64,000 nucleotides of DNA. Origin: Hofstenia miamia. Lineage: Eukaryota > Xenacoelomorpha > Acoela. The notes under the pieces were generated by a model. The model worked only from the letters and a program-made list of their open reading frames with translations. It was not told the origin of the DNA and did no database searches. Made by a program: the position numbers and the translations under genes. Positions 14,935 to 26,139 of this stretch are shown here, in pieces (positions within the stretch are counted from its first letter, which is position 1; each line of letters starts with the position of its first letter). The stretch is taken from the NCBI GenBank assembly GCA_004352715.1, contig SCFE01000058.1:1068380-1132379 (forward strand), written 5' to 3'.

Positions 14935-17900
14935 GAATCAAATATGGAATGTATTGCAGATGGGAAAGCATCTAAAAAACATTTAAGCGGCAGGTATTTT
15001 AATGACAATATATTCGACTCATCCATTAAAGAAAAATAATTATCTACAGTGTTTATCTCACAAAGTTAACGACTTTAACTTTCAAGAAGGATACAACCTT
15101 AAAATTAATGCATTTTTAAAAGGAAAGTTGCTGGAGGAGTGAGAACATTAAAAATAAGAACAATACAAGAGTTAAAAATAGAAAAAATCCAACCATGAAT
15201 TAATAATTTATATTTCAGATTCGATGCAAATTGCAGAGGCGTATTCTATTTTATATAAATAGCTATCCTTATGTGGCATCTATCTTAAATTGTTATTGTA
15301 AAGTTAACTGCACATTGAGATCGAGACTGCGACAAACCGGCAGATTTTACAACTCCAAAACTAGGAATACTCAGGTCTTCATAATTGCATTAAGAGACCA
15401 TTGTTGGAAAATATGAAGGACAGAAAATGAAATATATTCTTTTTAAGAACCAATGAAAGTTAACAGCTAAATTGATCGGCTACATGCAGTAATATTTTAA
15501 TGACAGTTGACTTATAAAACCCTTTACATATACATTATATGAATATTTGCAGTAAACTATTTAATGTTTAATGAATTCTTATACATAATAAATATTGAGG
15601 TAGACAACAGAAAATCATATAGAGTACACATGATAAAGTGAAAATATACACATGTATGCATATTTAACAAGTAATAAAATACCTGAGAAATCTGAGGATT
15701 TGAAATGATGTTGGAATTATTTGGAGGCCCACTCATGTATTGACCATTACACATAAACATTTCCTGAAATTCATTTTAAAATGTGTCTGCAGAATTAAAG
15801 GAGTACCTGATCCTGGACAGCAGCTGCCGCAGTGGCTGTTGCAGTCGCAGTAGCAGTGGCAACAGCAGCAGCTTGTACAGCTTGCTTAGGGTTCTGGACA
15901 AATTCATTGGTCGGATGAGATGGCATATATGAAGGTTCTGATGGCATAAACTGTGACAGTTGATTGAATGAATGGTGATTTTGAGGCATCGAAAATCCAC
16001 TCTGCATCATGCCTACTCAAATAGAAAAATCACTTTTAATCAAAACATGAATTACAATTAAACGCATTGTTTAAAAGCACACATCCATTAAATAAACGCA
16101 ATATATTCTAATAATGTAATGAAAACAGGTTTATTGATGATTTAAATTGCTAAAATTAAAAAGCCTTCTCGGACATTGAGAGAGAAAAATTGGACTTAGT
16201 CGTCGTTTCAGAAAGTTATCTCATATGGTAAAACATCACAATTATAGCTTTTGTGAAAAATAGTATGCTATTGTGAAGTTTACTTACAAATGACAAAATT
16301 TTAATACTGATGAACGAGAAATATGAGGAAAATAAAAAAAGACGAAATTGGTCTGAAACACAAACCTGAAAATTAATCTGGAACAGTTCTGAAAAAAATT
16401 AATACTATTTAAAATAAACAATTTTTACTTTGTTTAAGAATATTCACAATAATAAATTAAAGTTCATTGAAATCAGTTTATCAAACGAAACTAAAACACA
16501 TAACCAATTAAATTTTTACCAAAAGTAAGCAAAAAAATCTCTAAATTTGTATATACGCCTTACATATTTCGTAAAAAACCAAGTGTATCCGAAGCGTATG
16601 AACAAGCGTAAACTCTTCAACAATCCGTTGAATAAAGTTATATTTTACGCGTACAAATGTACATAAAAATAAAATTGATTACTTTTCGCTTCCTTAGCAG
16701 TGTTCAGCTTTAGTCTGACCTGATGTGCCAACAACAAATACTCATTTGAAAGTATCGAGTTTGAAGGAGATGCTAACCCAAACCATTGTAAGTGCATGGT
16801 GGATAGTGGAAAATAAATTTCCCAAAATAACTCAATTAAAAAATTTAAAACCAAAAAAATAACTTTCTACATAACAAATTAGATGTAGATTGCTAAAAAA
16901 TAATAATGAATATGTAGAAATTAGAAATAGCTTAAAGTTTCCATACTCAACTGTCGACAAAACTTTCAGTGATTTTAAATATTTTGATTGTATTTGCAAA
17001 TAAAGTGGAATTTGATAGAACAGACGCCATATAATTTTAATGATCCCGGAATAATATTGCGCCGAAAGTCTTTATAGACGATTTGGAGTAAATACAATTA
17101 AATGTAATAATTTACACGATTATGAAGTTTCAAACAATTCGCTTTGATCTTGCCAAGTGTGGAAATGAAATGAAAATTCGTGGAAGACCATTAGGAAAAT
17201 GACGCTGATTAACTACAGTCGCCAAGTGATAAGACTGACAAGCAATCAAGCCAACATAGAGCAGCTTCAAATATAGGGAAGAAGTGATAATAGGCACGTC
17301 TAGACTTAGTTACAATAACGGGAACGATTAGAATTCGACTCGCCAGCATGCTTTTAGAAGCGCAATTAAATGTATAAATGGCATGGTGACAAGCTGGGTG
17401 TAGCATTTAAACCTTTCACGACAAGGAAAGTGACGATTAGAAAGCACGTGTAAAGGTGGAAACGTGCGAAATAATAAACATTTATTAAACGCGCAATCCT
17501 CTTTATACAGACGCTTCTTATTCCATTTAGATGTCTTCTCTCAAAAAAGCAGACAAGCTTCAAACGGGGAAGGTTTATTTTTAGGTTTTTATAGATGATG
17601 CAAATGGAGACGAGGTATATTAAGAAAATAGCACAGCTACCTTTATTAATTGAAATAATTTTAACGTAACATCAAGCAGGTAAATTATACATTCTGGAAT
17701 ACCTGCGTCTTGTTAAATTATTTAGAATTTAGAGGTCGGTTAAAAAAGTGTTGAATTTGTGACAATTCCAGTAATACTAATGAATTTTAATGCAACTTTA
17801 AAAAAACAGACTAGAGTTTTAATAAGCACTTAAAATGTACTCCCCGGAGTTAAAAATGTGTTTTTAAAATTTTGAAATGATTTACAGGTATATTCTAGAA

Positions 17901-18490
17901 TGGACAGAATTACAAACATCTTTGCAAAAGACTTTTGAATGATACAATTAAGTTTTGGTGATATTCATATATATTAAATATGATGTTTTTAACGATTCCC
18001 AACTAGATGCTTATGATCCTATTGCAATACCTAACCAAATGAATTGCTGAATATCAGTTCTTTAACTATGTCAAAGATTTTGGTGTTGAAGCAAAGTCAA
18101 CATGTTGAAATTAGTGTAGCCAAAGATCTCTTTGATATGGTGGAAGAACCGCTAATGAAATGGAGCAACAAAAGAAATTTAGTTTTTCTCAAAATTAAAT
18201 GAAAAGTTGGATTTATCGTGGGTAAAGTAATTTCGAAAAAATATACAGGTCTAAAAGTATCATATAATTCAATTAACATTTAACAAAACAGTAAGTCTAC
18301 CTGATTGCATTTCTTGTGGATATGAAATCGCCCTCTGAAGGGGGTAGGGACCATTAGCATACATTCTGCCGGAATGATGATTGTAGTTCATCATGTTGTT
18401 TTGTGGCATACACATTCCTTGGCGATAGTGGGAAGAAGGGAACTTCTGGTAAACTGGAGGATAGCCCATTGAACTGGGTTGAAAATATCC
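215..18490 (-). CDS. ZMIZ1: ZMIZ1/ZMIZ2 (tonalli) orthologue, central part, 8 exons
   Basis: Eight minus-strand exons (18490-18301, 16012-15807, 15763-15683, 9987-9841, 7328-7206, 4666-4486, 2883-2693, 367-215) join in one frame to 424 codons, every junction having GT/AG borders and matching phase. ZMIZ proteins are nuclear PIAS-like cofactors of transcription factors and SUMO-related regulators with an SP-RING (MIZ) zinc finger. Seen here, in order: a Tyr/Pro/Met-rich region; an Ala/Thr run with repeated TATATA preceded by NEF, matching the Ala/Thr segment diagnostic of ZMIZ1; Gln/Pro-rich disordered segments; and the conserved block starting LTFPVKDG and continuing HNLNVSNHTF and HWPTSV up to a Cys-Ile-Cys motif, which in ZMIZ lies just before the SP-RING. 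The SP-RING and C-terminal activation region must lie left of base 215; the N-terminal TPR-like exons were not found. Family assignment is confident; ZMIZ1 versus ZMIZ2 is not meaningful in invertebrates. Confidence 0.9.
749..1132. mobile_element. MITE-like element, hAT type, degraded copy
   Basis: About 384 bp, colinear with the element at 18820-19155: shared CAAGAAAAAA near the left end, CTGTGAGA, TTTCTAAATG, CAATTAAACAAATT and a right end reading GTGG-AA-C-T. Flanking octamers TACTAAAG (741-748) and AACTAAAG (1133-1140) differ at one base, as expected for an 8-bp hAT target duplication. The left terminus is eroded, so the exact start is uncertain. It has no coding capacity. Confidence 0.55.
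2120..2560 (+). repeat. Dispersed repeat, left half
   Basis: Diverged similarity to 42330-42700 in the same orientation: GGGTCGA followed by TT-GA-AA-ATG, CTTACTNTTNNGCAACA, TTTCAGTGT-TAGATTTT and TTGGGCTTAGA occur in the same order. The family is unnamed; an old transposable element is the likely source. Confidence 0.5.
2693..2883 (-). CDS. ZMIZ1: ZMIZ exon 7 (conserved block preceding SP-RING, first half)
   Basis: An exon of 191 nt that completes the split Glu codon and encodes VTSNERRLTFPVKDG, then HNLNVSNHTF and LDLQFSCYHDSHKQ. This is the most conserved part of ZMIZ outside the SP-RING (vertebrate proteins have LTFPVRDG and HNLAVSNHVF at the same places) and anchors the identification. 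It ends in phase 0 at CAG/GTTTGT. Confidence 0.95.
2884..4485. other. ZMIZ intron between exons 6 and 7
   Basis: AT-rich intron without recognised exons or elements. A 92-codon open frame at 3134-3412 on the minus strand has no start context or splice support that I trust. Confidence 0.6.
4486..4666 (-). CDS. ZMIZ1: ZMIZ exon 6 (linker before conserved block)
   Basis: An exon of 181 nt that starts in phase 0 after CTAAATAG and ends one base into a codon at a weak donor (G/GTTGAT). It encodes 60 residues with little complexity bias (GADNQPNVTVHHDGRFEI at the start). A longer open frame in another register overlaps it but does not join the neighbouring exons, whereas this frame joins both. Confidence 0.8.
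4667..7205. other. ZMIZ intron between exons 5 and 6
   Basis: AT-rich intron of 2.5 kb. I see no further exon, RNA gene or repeat in it. Confidence 0.6.
7206..7328 (-). CDS. ZMIZ1: ZMIZ exon 5 (Pro/Gln-rich, 41 codons)
   Basis: A symmetric phase 0-0 exon of 123 nt with a TTTTTGTTTAG acceptor and a consensus AGA/GTAAGT donor. It encodes PHSYPAQQPLPAPNQLPQ, followed by a His/Asn-rich end. It has no known fold; the composition fits the Pro-rich linker of ZMIZ. Confidence 0.87.
7329..9840. other. ZMIZ intron between exons 4 and 5
   Basis: Intron of 2.5 kb containing the Tc1/mariner transposase relic at 8907-9200 and otherwise nothing recognised. Confidence 0.6.
8907..9200 (-). pseudogene. Tc1/mariner transposase relic
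   Basis: Minus-strand translation in two frames gives, in order, GRGHVLEIPY, IDSEKYIQIIEDFLPYA, a frameshift, then IFSQYGAWTHT and KWSPTSLDHSQFTIYG. This follows the C-terminal half of Tc1/mariner transposases (SEKYIQ..LLP, IFQQDGAPTHT, WPP-SPDLNP). The middle catalytic Asp of the QDGAP motif is Tyr here and at least one frameshift breaks the frame, so the gene is dead. Weaker traces may extend to about 9600. Terminal repeats were not found. Confidence 0.7.
9841..9987 (-). CDS. ZMIZ1: ZMIZ exon 4 (Gln/Pro/Met-rich, 49 codons)
   Basis: A symmetric phase 0-0 exon of 147 nt with a TTTTTCAG acceptor and an AAG/GTATTT donor. It encodes Gln-, Pro- and Tyr-rich sequence such as MQMQQHPSYPPM and PTYQQYHPQK, typical of the disordered region of ZMIZ proteins before the conserved block. 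Confidence 0.88.
10690..10990 (+). repeat. Dispersed repeat, right half
   Basis: Diverged similarity to 42730-43015 in the same orientation: TTGACACA-CTATTGGTGAA, ATTTGTACTA, GATGTGGCT or GCTGTGGCT followed by GAAAT or AAAGT, ATTTTTTAAAAA, AACAGTAACT and TTTATGTAGATAG occur in order. It is the same unnamed family as at 2120-2560 but covers the other half. Confidence 0.5.
11674..11827 (+). repeat. 154-bp direct repeat, left of gap
   Basis: These 154 bases, beginning CAGGGCAAGGAATG and ending CAATTTTTGATT, reappear without visible change at 11849-12002 right after a 21-n gap. This is what unmerged overlapping contig ends look like, so the locus is probably single. Confidence 0.85.
11828..11848. 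other. Assembly gap (21 n)
   Basis: Run of n flanked by identical 154-bp sequences; the true gap size is probably negative. Confidence 0.95.
11849..12002 (+). repeat. 154-bp direct repeat, right of gap
   Basis: Second copy of 11674-11827; see that entry. Confidence 0.85.
14712..14836. other. Assembly gap in (TA)n
   Basis: Run of 125 n following a (TA)n tract. A phrase reading AATAAAAGT-AATATTAGCC occurs on both sides (14654 and 14837), as does a 25-bp word repeated at about 14878 and 14930 around a second (TA)n tract, so the local structure is a tandem repeat or an unresolved overlap. Confidence 0.9.
15683..15763 (-). CDS. ZMIZ1: ZMIZ exon 3 (27 codons)
   Basis: This small symmetric phase 0-0 exon of 81 nt lies between an ATTTCAG acceptor and a CAG/GTATTT donor. 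It encodes Asn/Ser/Pro-rich sequence including MSGPPNNSN. It is separated from exon 2 by an intron of only 43 bases (15764-15806). Confidence 0.85.
15764..15806 (-). other. 43-bp intron between ZMIZ exons 2 and 3
   Basis: The minus strand reads GTACTCC at the start and GAATTTCAG at the end, with phase 0 on both sides and coding sequence flanking. Read through, it introduces in-frame stop codons after VQDQ, so it must be removed. At 43 bases it is far shorter than the other introns of the gene. Confidence 0.8.
15807..16012 (-). CDS. ZMIZ1: ZMIZ exon 2 (Ala/Thr run)
   Basis: The exon is 206 nt, completes the split Gly codon from exon 1 and ends in phase 0 at GTACTC. It encodes Met/Gln/His/Ser-rich sequence, then NEFVQ and an alternating Ala-Thr run ending in VQDQ. 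The order NEF, spacer, poly-Ala with ATATAT, then Gln-containing end is the arrangement known in vertebrate ZMIZ1 and is the clearest diagnostic part of the N-terminal half. Confidence 0.92.
16013..18300. other. ZMIZ intron between exons 1 and 2
   Basis: AT-rich intron of 2.3 kb with no other feature that I can support. Confidence 0.6.
18301..18490 (-). CDS. ZMIZ1: ZMIZ exon 1 of those visible (Tyr/Pro/Met-rich)
   Basis: The exon is 190 nt, begins in phase 0 after an ATTATTTAG acceptor and ends with one extra base at a GTAGAC donor. It encodes 63 residues rich in Tyr, Pro, Met, Asn and His (for example MGYPPVYQKF and RMYANGPYPLQR), low-complexity sequence like the disordered part of ZMIZ upstream of the Ala/Thr run. 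The phase-0 start means at least one more exon lies upstream. Confidence 0.85.
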
Positions 18491-21400
18491 CTAAATAATA
18501 TTAAAAACTGATAAATCCGCATGAAAACCTCATTTAGCAGTAAATAATACCAAATATAACTACAAACAGATAAAATACCAAAAACTTATCTAACACACTT
18601 AATACTAATTATGAATACAGTTCTATGATATTCATAACTTAAGATATTAAAGAAAATTGAATAGCCCAAATCTGAAACCTTGATTACTGCTCGAATAATG
18701 ATAACTTCTGAAGATATATTTTATCGATATGTAAGTTCATGGAGGAGAAATTGTTTGTAACAAGCTGATCAGCTAACTATTTTAAAACACATTTTTCGAT
18801 AACTAAAAAGTACATTGACCAGGGTCGCCACATCACTCAAGAAAAAAAAGCGACTAAGTAATTTTGAATAGAGAAGAACCTGTTTTAAAGAAATTGAAGT
18901 GCATCTGTGAGACAAAAATGGAGGGAAGGGAGGGGTGTTTGAAGCAAGGAATTTTTTCGATTGCCCTCCACAATTTCTAAATGTTATCCTTTTATGAAAA
19001 TTGGTTTTTTATTGCTATTAATTTATATTAGATTCAGATCGGCAATTAAACAAATTTAAGTCAATCAAGAAAAAAGTAACCAAAAAGTCACCAAAAAAAC
19101 CTTCAAGTTATTTGAATAAAAAAAGTGACTTAGGAGTAACCAAGTGGCAATCCTATCATTGCCTGCCATGAATCAATATATTTCCAAGTTATATCCAAAT
19201 GTCCATGTATACATATTATTATTTAAGGTGTTTTTATTCTGTGGACTTTTAAATGCAATCAACCATAGGATATGGAATGCATAAAGAATAAATTTAAAAA
19301 ATTACGGACCGTTCGGCATATAAAGTAATTGAATGTGGCAGTCAATGTTTTAAAATAAATATTTTAAACCAAAACAAGTATTTTTCATCCAACAAAAATA
19401 TTGGGTAATATCCTGTAAGCTAGTTAACGAACTAAAAAAATCGATTTTAATAATTGTTAACAGTATGCATGAACAAAGGAAAAGGAGAGATGAAAATGAC
19501 TTCTAAATGGAGAATAAGCACATTAGCACGACTATTATTTCAAACAAGATTATTCATATCAAACATTTATAGCAGGTGTTGGAATTAAATTTTGATGTAG
19601 AAAAGCTAAATGGGCGCGGTTAAATCAATTATTCAATATATATGTCACCACGCAATGTGCTCCTCAGAACAATAGCATTGCAGTCGTTAATAAATCACGG
19701 TTATTCAAGTCTGATCGGCGGATTACACAATGAATCCAGTGGCATCGGATAGAACATAAAGACATTGAGCTTTTTAGTGTAGATAGACATGGGTGCTCGA
19801 GAAGCCTTTTTAACACTCTGAATGTTCAAGAAAACTCTTCGAAGTGTGCCTACATGATATCCCTAGAGGTTTTGTACAGAACATTAGCCTGAAAATATAA
19901 TTATAGACATCTTGGAAAACCAGAAAAAATTAGAAATGTTCATGAATTCTTGAAAAGATATTGTCTGAACTATAACTACTGTTCTGGTTTTTGAAAATAC
20001 ATTGAACTCATATTTTGGATTAAATATAAAGTCCTGACCTTAAGTGGGACCCCGTGAATAACGTTATACTAAAATAGAGATGCAATCGAAAATAATTAAC
20101 AAGGGGGTAAAATTAGTCTAAGAAACATTTGTACAAAACTGTTTCTTCAAGAGTTATAAATGTGCAAGGTAGGGTTGTGGCCCCTTCCATGGGGTTAACA
20201 AATATTGTCAAACGAATTACCGAATTATATATATATTTAACGTCATAGTTATAGTACTGTCATTTTATATATTTTGAACAAATTAAATTTATTAACAATG
20301 AAGTTTCAACACCCCAACCAGTAAAAAATTTGACAGGGGCTGGCTTACCAACCGAATTCAACAAAGGGGCTGAGCCATTTGAGCCCCCTCACAAATACAT
20401 TAAGCCTTATATCGAGCATAACTGTGTTTATCCCAAAACTGAGAATAGATATAAATAAAAATCATAAGGAACCAGCAATTATGAAAATGAGAATTAGCCA
20501 CTATTAGCTCAAAAAACTGCAGAAAAAATAAACATTTAAATACAAATAAAATTATTGATAAGAAAATGTAGGAGAAAACATGGAGATGGCAGTGAATTCA
20601 AATCATTGAGTGTGAAATTAAGAATTAGTCAATTTGGAAGGTAATGAGAGAAAGAATAATTTTGGCATGGATAGAGTATAAACTCCAAAGCCTTTTGTAC
20701 AGTTCAAAGACAAAAAGAATTCACGCACTTTCTCTAACCGCAAGCTAACGCAAAGCTTTGATAGAAGATCAGATATAATTTATAAACAGGACAAAGTCTA
20801 CAGGCGAACAAGGACAACTTATCCAAATAGTGGTACCACAACGGTACCGCTTTTTATTAAAAAACGAGATCCCACATGTTATTTAAGCGTCTTGGATTCA
20901 AATTCGAAATTTGTGGGTATGTATAAACCGGGGTAAGGTTCAATCGCGTCTAGTTATGATAGTGAAAACAGCCGAGATGTAGATGTATGGTATTGAATAT
21001 CGCCTTTTTGGTAAATGCATTTAATAACCCATAAGAGAAAATTAGAAAAAAGGATTAAATGAATTTATCTAGCCTCGTTGAATATTGTCATTAATAAAAC
21101 GGATTAAGAAAAAAATTGTGGAAATGACATCAACGAATGGCAGTTATGGATAAAATTCTGTCAGGAATAAATTTTGGAAAAATCGATATCAGCAACGGTT
21201 ACAAGAAATATGTTGAATTTATAAGTCAATTTTACGGGGCTATTGCAAATTAGAGGCGGGAGTGTAAATAAAAGCTAATGTTGGATTTATTGTGCATTGC
21301 CTCATTCAATGCTCCGCATTCAATTACAGAGTGAATGCGATGTCAGATTTGATTGGTAGATCTTTTTAACTAAGAAAGAGTCGGCCTTTGTTGTATTACA

Positions 21401-24400
21401 GCGCATTTCAAGTATGAAAAGAATAATATTAAACCTTTTAAATTTTAAATCTTCAATTTTGTTTAATTGAATTTACAACAATCAATTTATTTTCTTTAAG
21501 TTAATATTAATAAATCATTCGCAAAATATTTAATATTAAAAATTCAAAAACATGGAAAATGCGAGACAATTATTGAAAAAACTCACTAAATAAGAGTATG
21601 AACAAATAAATAATGAATCGAATTTAAAGAATTAGATATGGTATCCAATTTAAATGAGCCTAGATCGAGAATCCTACAAAGCCTAAAAATACAAATTCCT
21701 TAACAAAGTGAATTAACGTACATTTCCGAACACCATCTGTTAAATTCGCAATAAGATAATTAGCTATGGTGTGAAAAAGAAATTTATATATTGGAAACTA
21801 GTGCAAAGGCTTGCTTACAAATATTGTTCAGAAACTTATGAAAACCACCGTAGACAGGTTTAATACAACGAAACATTGCCGCAATCTATAGCCAGTTATA
21901 AATTCAATTTGGAAACATTTTCTAAAACTAGACTTTTAAAAGAAAGCTGGATGATATTTAAAATGGACAACATAATTTGTATTAAGGGTAGGACAAATGT
22001 TCGAACGTTCACTGTTGATTTGAAGATTTAATTGTTATCAAAAATATTTGAACATTAATGTACATATATGTACATATTTATATGTTACAGATCCGTTAAA
22101 TGTAAACAATTTAAAACGATATATTTTTATCTGATAATTTAAAAAATTATGTAAAAAAACTATTTTTTAACAAGAATGATGATTTTCATACTAAACCCAA
22201 CCGGTATTTGCCCATTTTTAAAAAACTGTGCAGAACTTTTACACAAAACCGCAACGAAAAACACCTGCAGATTTTTGGAAAAGTAACGGAGATTTTACTC
22301 AGCAAAAAACTGGTTTCCCTATAAAAAGTATTTATATTTAAAAAGACTCCGTGCAACATGCTACAATCACGCATGTTTACCATGAATTTCTTAGCTTAGC
22401 AAGGTTTGTATTGTAATTTAAAATTGCGATGAACGTGCATGTAGAAGAACATCCGCTTACAATACCCAATGCTGCATTAATCGAGCACATTTTTATTGAG
22501 AGCTAACATTTTTTACAGTTATATTAATGTATTAACGATAGCCTACGAAGAATAAAACGCAAAATCATGCTCAAATTTATCCGTAGTTTTAAAATATTGT
22601 ACCAAACCCGCACCTACACTGCGAGCGCTCACCCTTCTGTTTAAAAAATGGAATTCAATCAGATTTAGGTTTGTTATATAAAGCAAAACCATTAATATAT
22701 TACGTTGCCCATAGAGTAAGTATTGAGTTAATTGATGAGATTGATACTTAAAAAAGATTACCTCATTAATTCATTGTCAAGATAGTGTATTATAGGCATT
22801 TTACAGTTTATTATTAGCATTGATTATTTTGAAATTATATTTTTATTTAGGTTTTCAAAACATTCATATAATAAGTTTTGATTGAATTCTGTTAAAAAAT
22901 CAGCAGTATCTTTCAGAAGAGAAAGCTGTGAAAGAGATTGTCTTAAAAACATTCAAACGTATTTTTGTTAAAAATTTCCGTTAAATTTAAAACAATATTT
23001 CATCATCCAAAGACAAAAAACATTATATATATATTGATAAAACAGCAGAAAAACCGCCCAAAACGATCATTTTTACAGGAAACAGGACAAAAATTTATAA
23101 AGCCGCAGATTTTGCTGTTCATAGTATGTAAATATGCCATTATAGCAGGATACAGTGACGTGAAGAATAATTTTGATAATGTATCTTGCAAAATAGTATT
23201 TTACCATTTCCAATTGTGAAAATATATTGCTAGAATAGTCTGACACTAAGCGCTATTCACGTTTGAGCTATTGTCACTTAAGTGGGCAATGCTATTTCGC
23301 AAACTAGAGTTCATTACATTAGTCCAAACATTTTGAAAAATAAAAACAATTCAATATTAAATTATAATCCATGTCATAATCGGTAGGACATTCTAAACAT
23401 GAAAAGCCCGATAAATTGCTATGATTGCACGGTAGCACTGCAGATGAAAAGGCGAAAATGAATAAATTCAATTTAACAGCGATAAAGAGCAATCAATTAA
23501 AATTAATGAAGGAGTGATTTCATTAAGAAGCGAGATGTATGCGCGAGTGTGTGTCGAATGTTGGAGAATTATAAATGGTATTAAAGGAAAAGGTTTTCAT
23601 TAAATAACAATGATCAAGGGAATATCAATAATAAATGTGTCACAAGGTTAACGCCCACTCCATAAATTTATTACGTCACACTAAAAAGCCATTACCAGTA
23701 TGAAGAATGACAATTATAACACTCTCCTATCAACACCATTAAGCAGATTTTTAACACGGTATAATGTATTTTATAAAATTGGATTAATATGGTTCTTAAC
23801 TCGCGACAAGAATGTATCCTCTTCATTACCACCTCAGCAAAATAGACGGTGATTTTTCCATTACTCTGTTTGAAATACCGACCAGGGAAAGAGGACTACG
23901 GCCTGGAAAATCTTGGAATATGGGTTAAATCAAACATTGAATGCCAAGAATACGAAACCGAAAACTGTGAATACCTTTTAGCAATATATATGTAAAATTT
24001 ATTTCATACTGTTTTAATGTGGAATAGAATAATGAACCGGTTCAAAGTCAGAAACTAACATTACTTACATAAAATATACCGATATAAAATCTTGCTGTGC
24101 AGATCTAAAGGCTTTCAGTCTACTACCTATAACATATCTACTCAACTAATGTAGATAAAGAAATGGAACGAACATTTAAAAAATAAAGTAGAAAAAATTA
24201 TAAACACAATGAAATTGAAAGCTTGGGTAAAGGCTACCTTCTATGGAAGATTTTACATTTGATTAAGTGAAATCAAGAATGAAAACAATCACTTAAATAG
24301 GGCCATGATCGCGAGCAAAGTACTGGAAAAAATATTGACATTGCTCACTTATCCCTATTCGAACTAGGGTATTTTGCTCGTCAGGCCCGGGAGGGCGGAA

Positions 24401-26139
24401 TAATAACAAGCTTTTGCAAAAATTGAAGCACTATAAAACCAGTTGAAAAAAGATACCATACATAACATGAGCAGATATTTAGAAAAAAGTTATTAGGGAT
24501 TTATGATCCCCAATAAAGTAAAGGTTAGGAAAACTCACTAAATCTCATTAACATCCTGGTGAAAAATGAGTTGTCAAACGCATTATAATATATTTTAAGG
24601 AAGTCCCAAATTTTCGAGACACTCGTTGAAAGAGACATTTTCCTACATTGAACATCCGAATTATAAATAATGAACACATTAGATATTAAAAAACTATTAG
24701 ATATTAATCAATTCCGAAGCAAAATCGCCAGTTACAAGATGTTTGATGATGATTGTATTTTGACTTGGAAAATTAATGTTCAATTTTTGTAAGAACAGCT
24801 GAAATGAACTGAAATTAACTATATGAGGTTTCCATGAGTCGTAACGAAATACAGTGTTAATAATTGCATTAGCGGCTAAAATTAGCAGAGAAAGAGTAAT
24901 TCATTTTACAGAGTGAAACGACAACCGATCGGAGGGTACTTGTCGCTTAAGAAAGTAAAGCCAAGTGAACTCGGAATTAAAAAAAGTTGAAAGAATTTCG
25001 CAAAGCAAATTGCTTTAAAAATAGGTCACAGTAGCAAATCTATTCTACCGCAGCGAGAACAGGCGGTGAAAAGCGTGATCCATGACATAAAGGTTATTAG
25101 TAAAATTACCTCATTAAAAAGTACAGTTCTTAATATTGCAATTAGTTTACTGAAAGATAAGCAGGTAAGGAAAACTTAAATTAGATGTGTCTAGCATTGT
25201 AACATAACAATAGGATCATACTAATAGCTATTTAACATTAAAAAGAACTCGAAAGCAAGAAATTGACGATTATATCATAATCCTCTTCTGCACATAAAAG
25301 GATAGTGATTTACCACAAATTTTATCGGATAGTTGATAATAGATTTATGCTCCTGTCTTTGTTGATTTAATTCGTCTTGAATTAATAACAGCTCAAATGT
25401 CGATAGATAAAATAATTGCTAAAAATCAATTTTTCCATAATATAAACAAAAACTGATGAACAATTTAACCCGACAATATTTTATTGCTAGTAACTAGGGA
25501 TCTGTTGAACGAGGATGATATTGATCAATTCCCACTTGATTCGATCCCAGTACCATCAAAAAATGAGTAATATTCTGAAATTTGTGTTCACAGATCCTTC
25601 ATTTTTTGTCAAAGTCCCATTGAGGTTTTGGGACTGGGACCAGTAAATCCCATGAGACTAGCCGGGTAGTGTCTTACTGATTCAAAAGAGCCCAAATCAA
25701 CGTTAAACATTAGAACAATGGAGTCAATATAAACACCATAAAAGCATCCTGAATGATACTTGAATATAGGAAATAAAAAAATGGTTTCAAAAACGGCAGA
25801 TGTAATATGAAAAAAAGATATTCTAAGGAGGTTTTTTATAGTCCTTTAATTGTAAGCAGGAGTGAGTACACATCACACACAATTGTTTTCAACCGTTGAC
25901 AAAGGAATAAAGCTTTGTAGATAATGACAAATGTAAGACATACTATATCTGGAACAAAGCAAGCTCATGAAAAAACAAATCTTAAAATACCACTAAAATA
26001 TATTGCATAACTGTCTACTTTACAATGGCTGACTTCAATTATCACTTGATTTCAAATCACATAGGAATTTTGAAAATATTTAATAACAAAATAAATATAT
26101 CCAAAATCTGATAGCACCGAAGGGCAACCCTGCCCTTAC
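18491..26139. other. Non-coding stretch upstream of visible ZMIZ exons
   Basis: Over 7 kb of AT-rich sequence, either a long 5' intron of ZMIZ or intergenic. It contains the MITE at 18820-19155 and a stretch at 20310-20410 with GGGGCTGAGCC and GAGCCCCCTC that resembles decayed transposon ends. No convincing exon, tRNA or other RNA gene was found. Confidence 0.5.
18820..19155. mobile_element. hAT-type MITE (336 bp)
   Basis: The left end reads CAGGGTCGCCAC and the right end GTGGCAATCCTA, an imperfect terminal inverted repeat of about 12 bp close to the CAGGGTTGCCA ends of many hAT elements. Flanking octamers ACATTGAC (18812-18819) and TCATTGCC (19156-19163) agree at six of eight bases, fitting the 8-bp hAT target duplication. 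There is no coding capacity. A degraded sister copy lies at 749-1132. Confidence 0.65.

Larger units (their letters stand above)
9988..15682. other. ZMIZ intron between exons 3 and 4
   Basis: A 5.7-kb intron that includes a dispersed repeat copy (10690-10990), two small hairpins near 11374 and 11470, two gaps (11828-11848, 14712-14836) with repeated flanks, and (TA)n tracts around 14700 and 14900. No further exon is seen. Confidence 0.6.
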
